Below are positions 28,904 through 38,442 of a stretch of DNA of 64,000 nt, piece after piece. Origin of the DNA: Noviherbaspirillum sedimenti. GTDB lineage: Bacteria; Pseudomonadota; Gammaproteobacteria; Burkholderiales; Burkholderiaceae_D. Each line of letters opens with the position of its first letter. Position 1 is the stretch's first letter. A program made the translations under genes and the position numbers. The stretch covers positions 434,001-498,000 of the forward strand of contig NZ_QYUQ01000002.1 of assembly GCF_003590835.1 (NCBI RefSeq), given 5' to 3'. The notes beneath the pieces are model-generated. The model made no database searches, was not told where the DNA came from, and saw only the letters and a program-made list of their open reading frames with translations.

Positions 28904-29884
28904 ATGGCTGAAATTCGTTATATGGAAGCGATCAATCGGGCGCTGCAGGATGGCATGGCGGCCGACGAAAACGTGATCGTAATGGGCGAGGATGTTGCGC
29001 GCGCCGGCGGCTCTTTCAAGGCGACGCGCGGCTTGCTGGACAAGTTTGGCGCACGCCGTGTGATCGATACGCCGATTGCCGAATCGACGATTGTTTCGGC
29101 GGCCGTGGGGGCTGCCATGACCGGGCTGAAGCCAGTGGTCGAAATCATGTTCATGGATTTCATCACCCTGGCGATGGATGCCATGGTGAACCAGGCGGCC
29201 AAGGCCCGCTTCATGTTCGGCGGACAATTCAATGTGCCGATGGTATTGCGTACTCCGCATGGCGGCGGGCTGAATGCCGGCCCGCAGCATTCGCAATGCC
29301 TGGAAGCCTGGTTCGCCCATGTGCCGGGCCTGAAGGTGGTTTGCCCGTCGAATCCCCAGGATGCCTACAGCCTCCTGCGCGCAGCGATCAGCGATCCGGA
29401 TCCGGTGGTGTTCATCGAGCACAAGGCCTTGTACGGCAAGCGCGGCGAAGTCGATACCGCGATCGGCGCGCAGATCGGCAAGGCCAGGATCGCGCGGCCC
29501 GGGCGCGACGTCACCATCGTCACCTACGGCAATACCGTGCACGCCTCGCTGCAGGCGGCAGCGCAGCTCGCCGGCGAGAATATCGAAGTCGAAGTGATCG
29601 ACCTGCGTTCGCTGCAGCCCTGGGACGAGCAAGCCGTGTACGAATCCGTGTCGCGTACCCATCGCGTGGTGGTGGTGCACGAGGCAGTCAAGTCCTTCGG
29701 CAGCGGCGCAGAAATCGCCGCCAGCATCACGGAAAACGTCTTCTACGAACTGGATGCGCCGGTCATGCGGGTCGGCTCGCCCTTCATGCCGGTGCCCTTC
29801 GCCACGTCGCTGGAAGCCCAGTACGTAATCAAGCCCGCCGACATCGCCGACGCCGTGCGCGTCACCATGGCGGGCGGGCGCTAG
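28904..29884 (+). CDS. acoB: Acetoin/2-oxoacid dehydrogenase E1 component, beta subunit
   Basis: 326-aa transketolase-like E1-beta. It begins MAEIRYMEAINRALQDGMAA and contains VIVMGEDVARAGGSFKATRG, FMDFITLAMDAMVNQAAK and the C-terminal VIDLRSLQPWDEQAVYESV typical of the family. AAGGA before the ATG overlaps the end of acoA. It pairs with AcoA as the heterotetrameric decarboxylase. Confidence 0.9.
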   Translation: MAEIRYMEAINRALQDGMAADENVIVMGEDVARAGGSFKATRGLLDKFGARRVIDTPIAESTIVSAAVGAAMTGLKPVVEIMFMDFITLAMDAMVNQAAKARFMFGGQFNVPMVLRTPHGGGLNAGPQHSQCLEAWFAHVPGLKVVCPSNPQDAYSLLRAAISDPDPVVFIEHKALYGKRGEVDTAIGAQIGKARIARPGRDVTIVTYGNTVHASLQAAAQLAGENIEVEVIDLRSLQPWDEQAVYESVSRTHRVVVVHEAVKSFGSGAEIAASITENVFYELDAPVMRVGSPFMPVPFATSLEAQYVIKPADIADAVRVTMAGGR

Positions 29885-29909
29885 GCGCGGATCTCACTCA
29901 GGAAAGCTT

Positions 29910-31253
29910 ATGAAACGCAAATTACTGATGCCGAAACTGGGCCTGACCATGACCGAAGGGGTGGTCGCCGAGTGGTCGATCCAGCCCGGCGCCGCCTTCA
30001 AGACCGACGATACCCTGTTCGTGGTGGAGACCGACAAGGTCGCCAACGAGATGCCGGCCGAGGCCGATGGCGTGTTGAGCGAAATCGTCGCCGCGGTCGG
30101 TCAGACGGTCGCCGTGGGGGAGATCATCGGCTACTGGGATGACGGCGCCGCCGGCGAGGAAAGTGCCGCACCAGCGGACGCAGCGGCCGTGACGGCGCCG
30201 CAAGCACTGGCAGTGCAGGCTTCGGGACAACAGGCGGCGGGATCGCAAGCGCCGGCGGCGGCCGTTGCCGCTGCACCGGCTGGCCGCGTGCGTTCGTCGC
30301 CGATGGCGCGGCGCATCGCCGCCATGGAAAATGTCGACCTTGCTGTCGTGCCGGGCTCCGGCCCTCGCAGCGCGGTGCGGGCGCAGGACGTGCGGGATTA
30401 CCTGGAGGCGCGCGCGGGTGCGGCTGCCGCAATGGCCGCAGCGCCGGCTCCTGCAGCGTCGGCTCCGGCTCTGCCAGCGGCAGCGCGCATTGGCGCAGCT
30501 GTGGCCTGTCCCGCCGGAGAGGGCGCGATCGACGCCGGCATACGCAGCAAGCCCAGCCTGGTGCAGGCGGCGACGGCGCGGCGCCTCATCGCAGTCAAGC
30601 AGCAGGTGCCGCATTTCTACCTGGCGGTGGAGGCGGAAGTGTCGAAGCTATTGGCCTTGCGCGCCGAAATCAACGCGCAGGATCCGGTGGTGCGCCTGAC
30701 CATCAATCATTTCGTCGTGGCTGCGGTCGGTCGCGCGCTGGTCGATCTGCCCGAGGCCAATGCCGTGTGGGCGGATGGCGACATCCTGCGTTTTCATAGC
30801 GCCGACGTCGGCGTGGCCGTCAATTCCGAGCGCGGCCTGTTCGTGCCGGTGTTGCGCGATGCCGGCAGGCTTGGTTTGAACGCCCTGGCGCTGGCCGGCA
30901 ACCGCCTGGTCGAACGCGCCCGCGCCGGCGCGCTGACGGCGCCGGAAATGCAGGGTGGCGCGATCACCGTTTCCAATGCCGGCATGTTCAACGTTAAGTT
31001 CATGACGCCGATTATCAATCCCGGCCAAGCCATGATCCTTGGCGTGGGCAGCATCAGCAAGCAGTTCCGCCCCGATGCGGAAGGGCGTCCGGCACTGACG
31101 CAGGAAATGGGGCTGGTGCTGGCCGGCGACCATCGCCTGCTGGATGGCGTGTCCGGCCTGCGTTTCCTGAGCCGCGTCACGCATTACCTCGAACAGCCGC
31201 TGCAACTCTTGCTCGGCCATGCCGGCGCGAAAGGAGCGCATGATGGAAACTAA
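29910..31253 (+). CDS. acoC: Dihydrolipoamide acyltransferase (E2) component
   Basis: 447-aa E2 with three regions: lipoyl domain (1-76, lipoylated K43 in VETDKVANEM), a long Ala-rich linker, an E1/E3-binding domain (about 128-170, SPMARRIAAMENVDLAVVPG), another Ala-rich hinge, and the catalytic domain (about 205-440) with H408 in DHRLLDGVSG. The hydrolase-type AcoC of some acetoin operons is not what this is; it is a true 2-oxoacid dehydrogenase E2. No E3 (lipoamide dehydrogenase) gene lies in the cluster, so the complex must borrow one. AGGAAAG precedes the ATG. Confidence 0.9.
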   Translation: MKRKLLMPKLGLTMTEGVVAEWSIQPGAAFKTDDTLFVVETDKVANEMPAEADGVLSEIVAAVGQTVAVGEIIGYWDDGAAGEESAAPADAAAVTAPQALAVQASGQQAAGSQAPAAAVAAAPAGRVRSSPMARRIAAMENVDLAVVPGSGPRSAVRAQDVRDYLEARAGAAAAMAAAPAPAASAPALPAAARIGAAVACPAGEGAIDAGIRSKPSLVQAATARRLIAVKQQVPHFYLAVEAEVSKLLALRAEINAQDPVVRLTINHFVVAAVGRALVDLPEANAVWADGDILRFHSADVGVAVNSERGLFVPVLRDAGRLGLNALALAGNRLVERARAGALTAPEMQGGAITVSNAGMFNVKFMTPIINPGQAMILGVGSISKQFRPDAEGRPALTQEMGLVLAGDHRLLDGVSGLRFLSRVTHYLEQPLQLLLGHAGAKGAHDGN

Positions 31254-31938
31254 ATTGGCGGAAAAGACGGCTGGCGCCGGCGTCAAGGCGCCGCGCGGCA
31301 GGCGCCGTATCGAGAAGTCGGAACAGACTCGCGAGGCGCTGTTGCAGGCCGCCGCAGAAGTGGTGGGCGAGAAAGGCTTCGCCAATGCCTCGATCACGCT
31401 GATCACCCAGAAGGCAGGCGTCGGCCAGGGAACTTTTTACAATTACTTCAATTCGCGTCAGGAAATCCTTGACGAGCTGATGCCGGCGGTCGGCCGCAAC
31501 CTTTTGGCGTACGTCAAGGGCAAACTGACTGGTGGCCACAGCTTTGCAGAACTGGAAGAACAGCAATTTCGCGCTTTCTTTTCCTTCCTGCAGATTGCGC
31601 CGAAATTTTTCCGCATCCTGAACGAAGCCTACCTCTTTTCGCCTGAGGGGCATGATGCGCACATGAAAAACGTGTTCGATAACTACATGCGTTTTTTGCT
31701 GCGTTCGCATGCCAGCGGCGAATTCCCCGGATACGAGCCGCGCGAGCTGGAAGTGATCGCGCAAATCCTGATGGCAGCGCGTGATTACCTTGCCGTCAAC
31801 TATACGCACGAGGAAGGCGGTGCGCCGAAATTGCCGGATTTTGTTGCGGATACTTATATGAAATTCGTCCGCTACGGGCTGGAAGGTGTGCCGCCGCAAG
31901 CGCAGCCGAAGAAGCGGGGCGAGGGCAGAAAGGAATGA
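31243..31938 (+). CDS. TetR/AcrR family transcriptional regulator
   Basis: 231 aa with an N-terminal helix-turn-helix (about residues 25-70: TREALLQAAAEVVGEKGF, then VGQGTFYNYFNSRQEIL), a ligand domain and a basic tail. AAGGAG lies six bases before the ATG at 31243; ATGs at 31240 and 31219 are alternatives. It overlaps the end of acoC, so it is made with the dehydrogenase. It is the only obvious regulator in the cluster and thus the likely reader of the TACGAAT sites (inference). Confidence 0.88.
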   Translation: METKLAEKTAGAGVKAPRGRRRIEKSEQTREALLQAAAEVVGEKGFANASITLITQKAGVGQGTFYNYFNSRQEILDELMPAVGRNLLAYVKGKLTGGHSFAELEEQQFRAFFSFLQIAPKFFRILNEAYLFSPEGHDAHMKNVFDNYMRFLLRSHASGEFPGYEPRELEVIAQILMAARDYLAVNYTHEEGGAPKLPDFVADTYMKFVRYGLEGVPPQAQPKKRGEGRKE

Positions 31939-32056
31939 TGCCATGCTGCCGGATGCCAGCTTGCGCAAGCGGCAGGCATTCCGGGAGTTGGCGCAGTGAG
32001 GCTAGAGCAAGCAGTGCCGCCGGCAGTACGGCGTATTTCAATAAATGGAGACAGCA

Positions 32057-33283
32057 ATGAAACAGACAAGCAAATTCAGCCGCAAGGCAATCACCCTGGC
32101 GACTGCAGCCGCATGCGCGATGGGGCTGGGCGCGCCGGCCGCGGCGCAGATTTCCGGCGACACCGTCAAGATCGGCATGCTGACCGACATGTCGGGCGTG
32201 TATGCCGACATTTCCGGCCAGGGCGGCATCGAGGCCATCAAGATGGCGATCGCCGACATGGGCGGCGCCATCAACGGCAAGAAAATCGAGATGGTGTATG
32301 CCGACCACCTGCACAAGGCCGATATCGGCTCCAGCAAGGCGCGCGAATGGGTGGATCGCGACGGCGTCGACTTGCTGATGGCGGGTGCGAACTCGGCCGT
32401 GATGCTGGCGATGGGAAAAATTGCCGCAGAAAAGAAAAAGGTCTTCATCATCCCCGCTACCGGTACCGGCCGCATCACCAATGAAGACTGCAATCCCTAC
32501 ATGGTGCACTACGGCTACGACACCGTGTCGGCGGCCAGGGCCACCACGGCGGCAGTGATGAAGCAGGGCGGCAAGAGCTGGTACTACCTGACCGCCGACT
32601 ACGTGTTCGGCCTGTCGCTCGAAGGCGATTCCGCCAAGGTAGTCAAGGCCAATGGTGGCACGGTGGCCGGCGCGGCGCGCCATCCGCTCAATGCCTCGGA
32701 TTTCTCATCTTTCCTGATGCAGGCGCAGTCGTCGAAGGCGCAGGTGCTGGGCTTTGCCAATGCCAGCAATGACTTGATCAGCGCCATCAAGAGTGCCAAC
32801 GAATTCGGCGTCAACAAGTCCATGAAGCTGGCGGTGCTGTTCATGTTTATTACCGACGTGCACGCGCTGGGCCTGCAGCAGACCCAGGGCCTGTATGCCA
32901 CCGACAGCTGGTACTGGGACCAGAGCCCGGAATCGCGCGCCTGGTCCAAGCGTTACTTCGCCGTGATGAAGCGCATGCCGACCGCCCTGCATGCCTCGAC
33001 CTATTCGGCCGCCATGACGTACCTGAAAGCGGTCAAGACGCTCGGCGCCGACGATAGCGACAAGATCATGGCGTACCTGAAGAAAACCCCGGTCAACGAC
33101 ATGTACACCAGCAACGCGACGATCCGAGAAGATGGCCGCCTGATGAGCGACATGAAGCTGATCCAGGTGAAGACCCCGGCCGAATCGAAGGCGCCGTGGG
33201 ATTACTACAAGATCGTGCAGACGATTCCCGCAGCGGACGCCTTCACCACCAAGGCCGAATCCAAGTGCACCATGTGGAAGTAA
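32057..33283 (+). CDS. ABC transporter periplasmic substrate-binding protein (branched-chain amino acid type)
   Basis: 408 aa of the Peripla_BP_6/LivJ type. A signal peptide (basic QTSKFSRK then hydrophobic AITLATAAACAMGLGAPAAA) precedes the mature start ISGDTVKIGMLTDMSGVYAD. Receptor features continue through GGAINGKKIEMVYADHLHKA and the C-terminal FTTKAESKCTMWK. GGAG five bases before ATG 32057 decides against the ATG at 32045. No permease or ATPase gene is near it, so it is an orphan binding protein that would have to dock with a transporter encoded elsewhere. Aromatic or short-chain acids are common ligands in this clade. Confidence 0.9.
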   Translation: MKQTSKFSRKAITLATAAACAMGLGAPAAAQISGDTVKIGMLTDMSGVYADISGQGGIEAIKMAIADMGGAINGKKIEMVYADHLHKADIGSSKAREWVDRDGVDLLMAGANSAVMLAMGKIAAEKKKVFIIPATGTGRITNEDCNPYMVHYGYDTVSAARATTAAVMKQGGKSWYYLTADYVFGLSLEGDSAKVVKANGGTVAGAARHPLNASDFSSFLMQAQSSKAQVLGFANASNDLISAIKSANEFGVNKSMKLAVLFMFITDVHALGLQQTQGLYATDSWYWDQSPESRAWSKRYFAVMKRMPTALHASTYSAAMTYLKAVKTLGADDSDKIMAYLKKTPVNDMYTSNATIREDGRLMSDMKLIQVKTPAESKAPWDYYKIVQTIPAADAFTTKAESKCTMWK

Positions 33284-33311
33284 ATTGAGGCAGGTGTGAG
33301 GCCTGGAGTTT

Positions 33312-33343
33312 CCCTTGCCGTACGTGGTTGCGGCCGGCAAGGG
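33312..33343 (+). other. Intercistronic stem-loop
   Basis: Perfect 9-bp inverted repeat CCCTTGCCG (33312-33320) / CGGCAAGGG (33335-33343) with a 14-nt loop and no T run. It lies between the binding-protein and SDR genes. Such hairpins often protect the 3' end of highly expressed binding-protein mRNA. Confidence 0.5.
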
Positions 33344-33370
33344 CAGGTTGAAAAGAATGGAGCATAAAAA

Positions 33371-34114
33371 ATGTCGGACCTGATGGGTATTTCAATGGAG
33401 TCCAGCCGCGTCGCCATCGTCGGCGTCGGCGGCATCGGCGAACCTTGTGCGGATATTTGCGCCCAGTTGGGCGCGCACCTGATACTGGCGGACCGCGCGG
33501 CGCCGCAGGCCAGCGCCGCGCGGATTCGGGGTCAATACGGGACGCAGGTGGATGCGCATGCGCTGGACATGGGGTCGGTCGAAGACGTCAAGCGCTTTTG
33601 CAGCGCAATCGGCGACGTCGATGCACTGATCGTCACTGCGGCGATATTGCCGGAAGAGCGCGAGCTGGAACCGGGCAGCCCGGAATGGGAAGACAGTTTT
33701 CAGCGCGTCTATAACATCAACCTGCGCGGGCCGATGTTGCTGGCGCAACTGGCAATGCAGAAAATGATCGAAAGAAAAACCGGTCGCATTGTCCTCCTTG
33801 GCTCGCTGGCCGGCCGCAGCGGCGGCTTGCTGTCGGGCGCGCAGTATGCGAGCAGCAAGGGCGCGCTGCATACGCTGGTGCGCTGGCTGGCCTTGCGCGC
33901 CGCTTCGCACGGCGTTAGCGTCAACGGCCTGGCGCCGGGCGCAACGGCCACGCCGATGCTGCATAATGAAGTGGTCGATACGCGCAAGATTCCGGCGGGC
34001 CGCCTGGCGCAGCCGCTGGAAATCGCCCGCGTCGCGGCCTTTCTCGCCAGCCCTGCGGCCAGCTACATGCATGGCGCGGTGGTCGATGTCAACGGCGGCG
34101 CCTGCTTCAGTTGA
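33371..34114 (+). CDS. SDR family oxidoreductase
   Basis: 247-aa short-chain dehydrogenase. The cofactor motif is a variant, VGVGGIGEP at about 17-25 instead of TGxxxGxG. YNINLRGP, the serine of LLGSLAGRSGG and the Y159-x3-K163 pair (YASSK) are intact. The end VVDVNGGACFS is typical. It sits between the binding protein and the acyl-CoA synthetase, with the same orientation and short gaps, so it belongs to the catabolic operon. Confidence 0.86.
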   Translation: MSDLMGISMESSRVAIVGVGGIGEPCADICAQLGAHLILADRAAPQASAARIRGQYGTQVDAHALDMGSVEDVKRFCSAIGDVDALIVTAAILPEERELEPGSPEWEDSFQRVYNINLRGPMLLAQLAMQKMIERKTGRIVLLGSLAGRSGGLLSGAQYASSKGALHTLVRWLALRAASHGVSVNGLAPGATATPMLHNEVVDTRKIPAGRLAQPLEIARVAAFLASPAASYMHGAVVDVNGGACFS

Positions 34115-34141
34115 CCTAATTTATTCATCAGGATGCAAGCA

Positions 34142-35665
34142 ATGGAATCGAGAGAATTGATCAGGGAAGCCGGCGCCGGTCCGGTGATGGGCGAGCTGTT
34201 CCGCTTGCGCGCCATGGCGCGCGGCGAACGCATTGCGGTCCAGGACGAGCGGCGCGCACTGAGCTACACGCAGCTCAACGAACGCGTCAATCGCCTGGCA
34301 AATGCTCTGCTCGGCAGCGGGCTGCAGCGCGGCGACCGGGTCGCCATCATGTCGGAGAACCGCGCCGAATACCTCGAAGCGCAACTGGCCTGCGCCAAGA
34401 TCGGCGCCATCGCCGCTTGCCAGAACTGGCGCCAGTCGGATGCCGAGCTGAGTCATTGCATCAGCCTGGTCAGCCCGCGCCTGCTCATCCACTCGGAGCG
34501 CCACGGCCCGGCCATCGCCCGGCTGAACCTGGCGATCCCGCAGAGCATCGTGTTCGGCGACGCCTACGAAACCCTGCTGCAGCAAGCCAGCGAGATCGAG
34601 CCGGCGGCGCAGGTGCATCCGGAAGACGGTTTGCTGATTCTCTACACCAGCGGCACCACCGGCTTTCCCAAGGGCGCGCTCATCAGTCATCGCGCCATGA
34701 TCGCCCGCGCCGCGCTGATGTTTGCCGACTGGAGCCTGACGTCCGACGAAACCTATGTGGCGTGGTCGCCGCTGTTCCACCTGTCCGGCGCCGACCTCTC
34801 GCTGGCGTCGCTGCTGCAGGGCGGCAAGGTGCGCATCATCGACGGCTTTAACCAGCAGCAGGTCGGCGATACCATCGCCACCGAAAAGATCAACTGGCTG
34901 ATCATGGTGCCGGGCATGATCGAGCGCACCATGGCCGAGGTCAGGGAGCGCAAGATTGTCCCGAAGGGCATCAAGCTGATCGGTTCGATGGCCGACCTGC
35001 TGCAGCCGCAACTGATCGCCGAGCTGACCACGCTCTTGCAGGCGCCTTTCCTGAACAGTTTCGGCGCCACCGAAACCGGCATGGCGCCGGCCAGCAAGTC
35101 ATTGATCCCGGTCGGCCACGCGCCCACCGGCTTCGACAAGGAGCAAAGCTCGTTTTGCCAGGTGCGCCTGGTCGACGACGACGACCGCGAAGTGGCGACC
35201 GGCGAAGTCGGCGAGATGAGCCTGCGCAGCGCCACGCTGTTCAGCGGTTACTGGAATGCGGAAGAAACCAACCTCAAGGATTTTCGCAACGGCTGGTTCC
35301 ATATGGGCGACATGTTCCGCCGCAATGCAGACGGCACCCTTGCGTTTGTCGACCGCAAAAAATACATGATCAAGTCCGGCGGCGAAAATGTCTATCCGGC
35401 CGAGATCGAAAAGGTGCTCCTGACAAGCGAGCGCATCGCCGAAGTCGCCGTGGTCAGGAAACCGGACAGCAAATGGGGCGAGGTGCCGGCCGCTTTCGTG
35501 GTGCGTCGCGATGCCTCGCTGACGGAGGAAGATGTGATCGCCCTGTGCCGCAACGCCATCGCCGGCTACAAGATCCCGAAAACTGTGCGGTTTGTCGACG
35601 CTGCCGATATTCCGCGCAGCGAAACCGGCAAGGTCAAGCGTCACGAGCTGGAAAAATTGCTGTGA
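34142..35665 (+). CDS. Acyl-CoA synthetase / AMP-dependent ligase
   Basis: 507-aa member of the ANL superfamily that would activate a carboxylic acid to its CoA ester. The AMP-binding loop ILYTSGTTGFPKGALIS, NSFGATETG, the GWFHMGDMFRRN motif, and the C-terminal KKYMIKSGGENVYPAEIE with the catalytic lysine region ETGKVKRHEL are all present. AGGA eight bases before ATG 34142 is preferred to the overlapping ATG at 34133. Substrate class cannot be read from sequence. Confidence 0.9.
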   Translation: MESRELIREAGAGPVMGELFRLRAMARGERIAVQDERRALSYTQLNERVNRLANALLGSGLQRGDRVAIMSENRAEYLEAQLACAKIGAIAACQNWRQSDAELSHCISLVSPRLLIHSERHGPAIARLNLAIPQSIVFGDAYETLLQQASEIEPAAQVHPEDGLLILYTSGTTGFPKGALISHRAMIARAALMFADWSLTSDETYVAWSPLFHLSGADLSLASLLQGGKVRIIDGFNQQQVGDTIATEKINWLIMVPGMIERTMAEVRERKIVPKGIKLIGSMADLLQPQLIAELTTLLQAPFLNSFGATETGMAPASKSLIPVGHAPTGFDKEQSSFCQVRLVDDDDREVATGEVGEMSLRSATLFSGYWNAEETNLKDFRNGWFHMGDMFRRNADGTLAFVDRKKYMIKSGGENVYPAEIEKVLLTSERIAEVAVVRKPDSKWGEVPAAFVVRRDASLTEEDVIALCRNAIAGYKIPKTVRFVDAADIPRSETGKVKRHELEKLL

Positions 35666-35727
35666 CAGGAGGGCATGTGGGCGACATGCCGAACACCGGG
35701 AACAGAAACAATACAGGAGTAAGCATC

Positions 35728-36708
35728 ATGAAGGCAGCATGGTATGAAAAAAACGGTGCGGCGCGCGAGACATTGATCGTCGGCGAAATGCCTACGCCGC
35801 AACCCGGCCCCGGCGAAGTGCTGGTGAGGGTCCATGTTTCGGGCGTGAATCCGTCGGACGTGAAATCGCGCCGCGGCCGTCCGCTCAACGGCCCATTCAT
35901 TATTCCGCACAGCGACGCCGGCGGCGTCATCGAAGCGGTCGGCGCGGGCGTGCCGCCGACGCGCATCGGCGAACGGGTGTGGATCTGGAATGGCCAATGG
36001 CAACGCCCGATGGGCACGGCCGCCGAATACATCGCCTTGCCGGCGGCGCAGGCGGTCCGGCTGCCGGACAATTGCGACTTCGCAGCCGCCGCTTGCCTGG
36101 GTATCCCGGCGCTGACTGCCTTTGAAGCGGTGCGCCTGCTCGGTGACATCCAGGGCAAGACCATCCTGCTGATCGGCGCAGCCTCTGCGGTAGCGCATTA
36201 TGCCGCCCAGTTTGCCGTGCTCGGCGGCGCCCGCGTGATCGGCACCGTGGGGTCCGACGAGAAGGCGCAGCATGCCAAGGCTGCCGGCGTGGCCGAGACC
36301 ATCCATTACAAGACCGAGCCGGTAACGCAGCGGATCCTGGAATTGACCGGGCGGCGCGGCGTGGATGCCATCATCGACATGGATTTTTCCACCACAGCCA
36401 ACCTGGTGCGCGAAGGAGCCTTGATGCCGCATGGCAAAATCGTCTGCTACGGATCGAATTCGATGGAAGACCACGTCATCCCGTTTCGCCCGATGCTGAT
36501 GAATTCCTTGCAATTGCTGTTTTTCCTGGTCTACGACCTGACCCAGGAGCAGCGCCAGCAAGGCCTGGACGCCATCGGCGACTTGCTGGCCGCCGGCCGC
36601 CTGAAGCATACGATCGGCGCACGTTTTCCGCTGGAACAGATCGCCGCGGCGCACGAGGCGGTGGAAGGCGGCAAGGTAATGGGAAATGTCGTGGTCGATA
36701 TCGCCTGA
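35728..36708 (+). CDS. Quinone-oxidoreductase-like MDR family protein
   Basis: 326-aa zinc-independent medium-chain dehydrogenase. The N-terminal GroES-like domain (MKAAWYEKNGAARETLIVGE, then GVNPSDVKSRRG) is followed by a Rossmann domain with GAASAVAHYAAQFAVLGGAR. The zinc-binding cysteines of alcohol dehydrogenases are absent. AGGAGT seven bases before the ATG fixes the start. It is the last gene of the catabolic cluster, 105 nt before serS. NADPH-dependent reduction of an enone or quinone is the family role. Confidence 0.88.
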   Translation: MKAAWYEKNGAARETLIVGEMPTPQPGPGEVLVRVHVSGVNPSDVKSRRGRPLNGPFIIPHSDAGGVIEAVGAGVPPTRIGERVWIWNGQWQRPMGTAAEYIALPAAQAVRLPDNCDFAAAACLGIPALTAFEAVRLLGDIQGKTILLIGAASAVAHYAAQFAVLGGARVIGTVGSDEKAQHAKAAGVAETIHYKTEPVTQRILELTGRRGVDAIIDMDFSTTANLVREGALMPHGKIVCYGSNSMEDHVIPFRPMLMNSLQLLFFLVYDLTQEQRQQGLDAIGDLLAAGRLKHTIGARFPLEQIAAAHEAVEGGKVMGNVVVDIA

Positions 36709-38109
<1,401 letters not shown>

Positions 38110-38142
38110 GTAAAATTACTGCCACAACAAGCCAGACTTTGA

Positions 38143-38148
38143 TATAAT
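38143..38148 (+). promoter_or_regulatory. tRNA-Ser promoter -10 box
   Basis: Consensus TATAAT at 38143-38148, 42 nt before the tRNA 5' end. The -35 about 17 nt upstream (TGCCAC or CTGCCA) is weak. Confidence 0.55.
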
Positions 38149-38190
38149 CTCAGGCTTCGCGGCAAGCCCATGCCGTGATCGACCGAATCC

Positions 38191-38282
<92 letters not shown>

Positions 38283-38293
38283 TTTGTTGTTTC

Positions 38294-38313
38294 AAGAAGT
38301 CCAAAGAAGTCCA
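38294..38313 (+). repeat. Tandem 10-bp repeat next to the attachment site
   Basis: AAGAAGTCCA occurs twice back to back (38294-38303, 38304-38313), starting 13 nt after the tRNA CCA. Placement just inside the island suggests integrase arm-type binding sites. Confidence 0.65.
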
Positions 38314-38314
38314 G

Positions 38315-38351
38315 AAACCCGCATCAAGCCCAGTGCTGATGCGGGTTTTTT
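38315..38351 (+). terminator. Intrinsic terminator after tRNA-Ser
   Basis: 12-bp perfect stem AAACCCGCATCA (38315-38326) / TGATGCGGGTTT (38337-38348) with a 10-nt loop and a T run to 38351. It separates tRNA transcription from the integrase. Confidence 0.9.
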
Positions 38352-38390
38352 GTTTATTGCGCATTTTGACGTCCGTTTACATCCGGCTAA

Positions 38391-38412
38391 ATTGGGGGCA
38401 CTATTGGGGGCA
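38391..38412 (+). repeat. ATTGGGGGCA direct repeats before the integrase
   Basis: Two copies of ATTGGGGGCA (38391-38400, 38403-38412), 12 bp apart start to start, lie in the integrase leader. They may be integrase/excisionase binding sites; similar short repeats commonly precede P4-type integrase genes. Confidence 0.5.
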
Positions 38413-38442
38413 TAAGTGCAGTTCCTCATCGGAGATGCCCCC

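Noticed and set aside
31959..31970. GCTTGCGCAAGC perfect palindrome between tetR and the binding-protein gene
   Set aside because: Twelve-base palindromes of this kind arise readily in GC-rich DNA; no repeat of it at other promoters of the cluster and no T run for a terminator.
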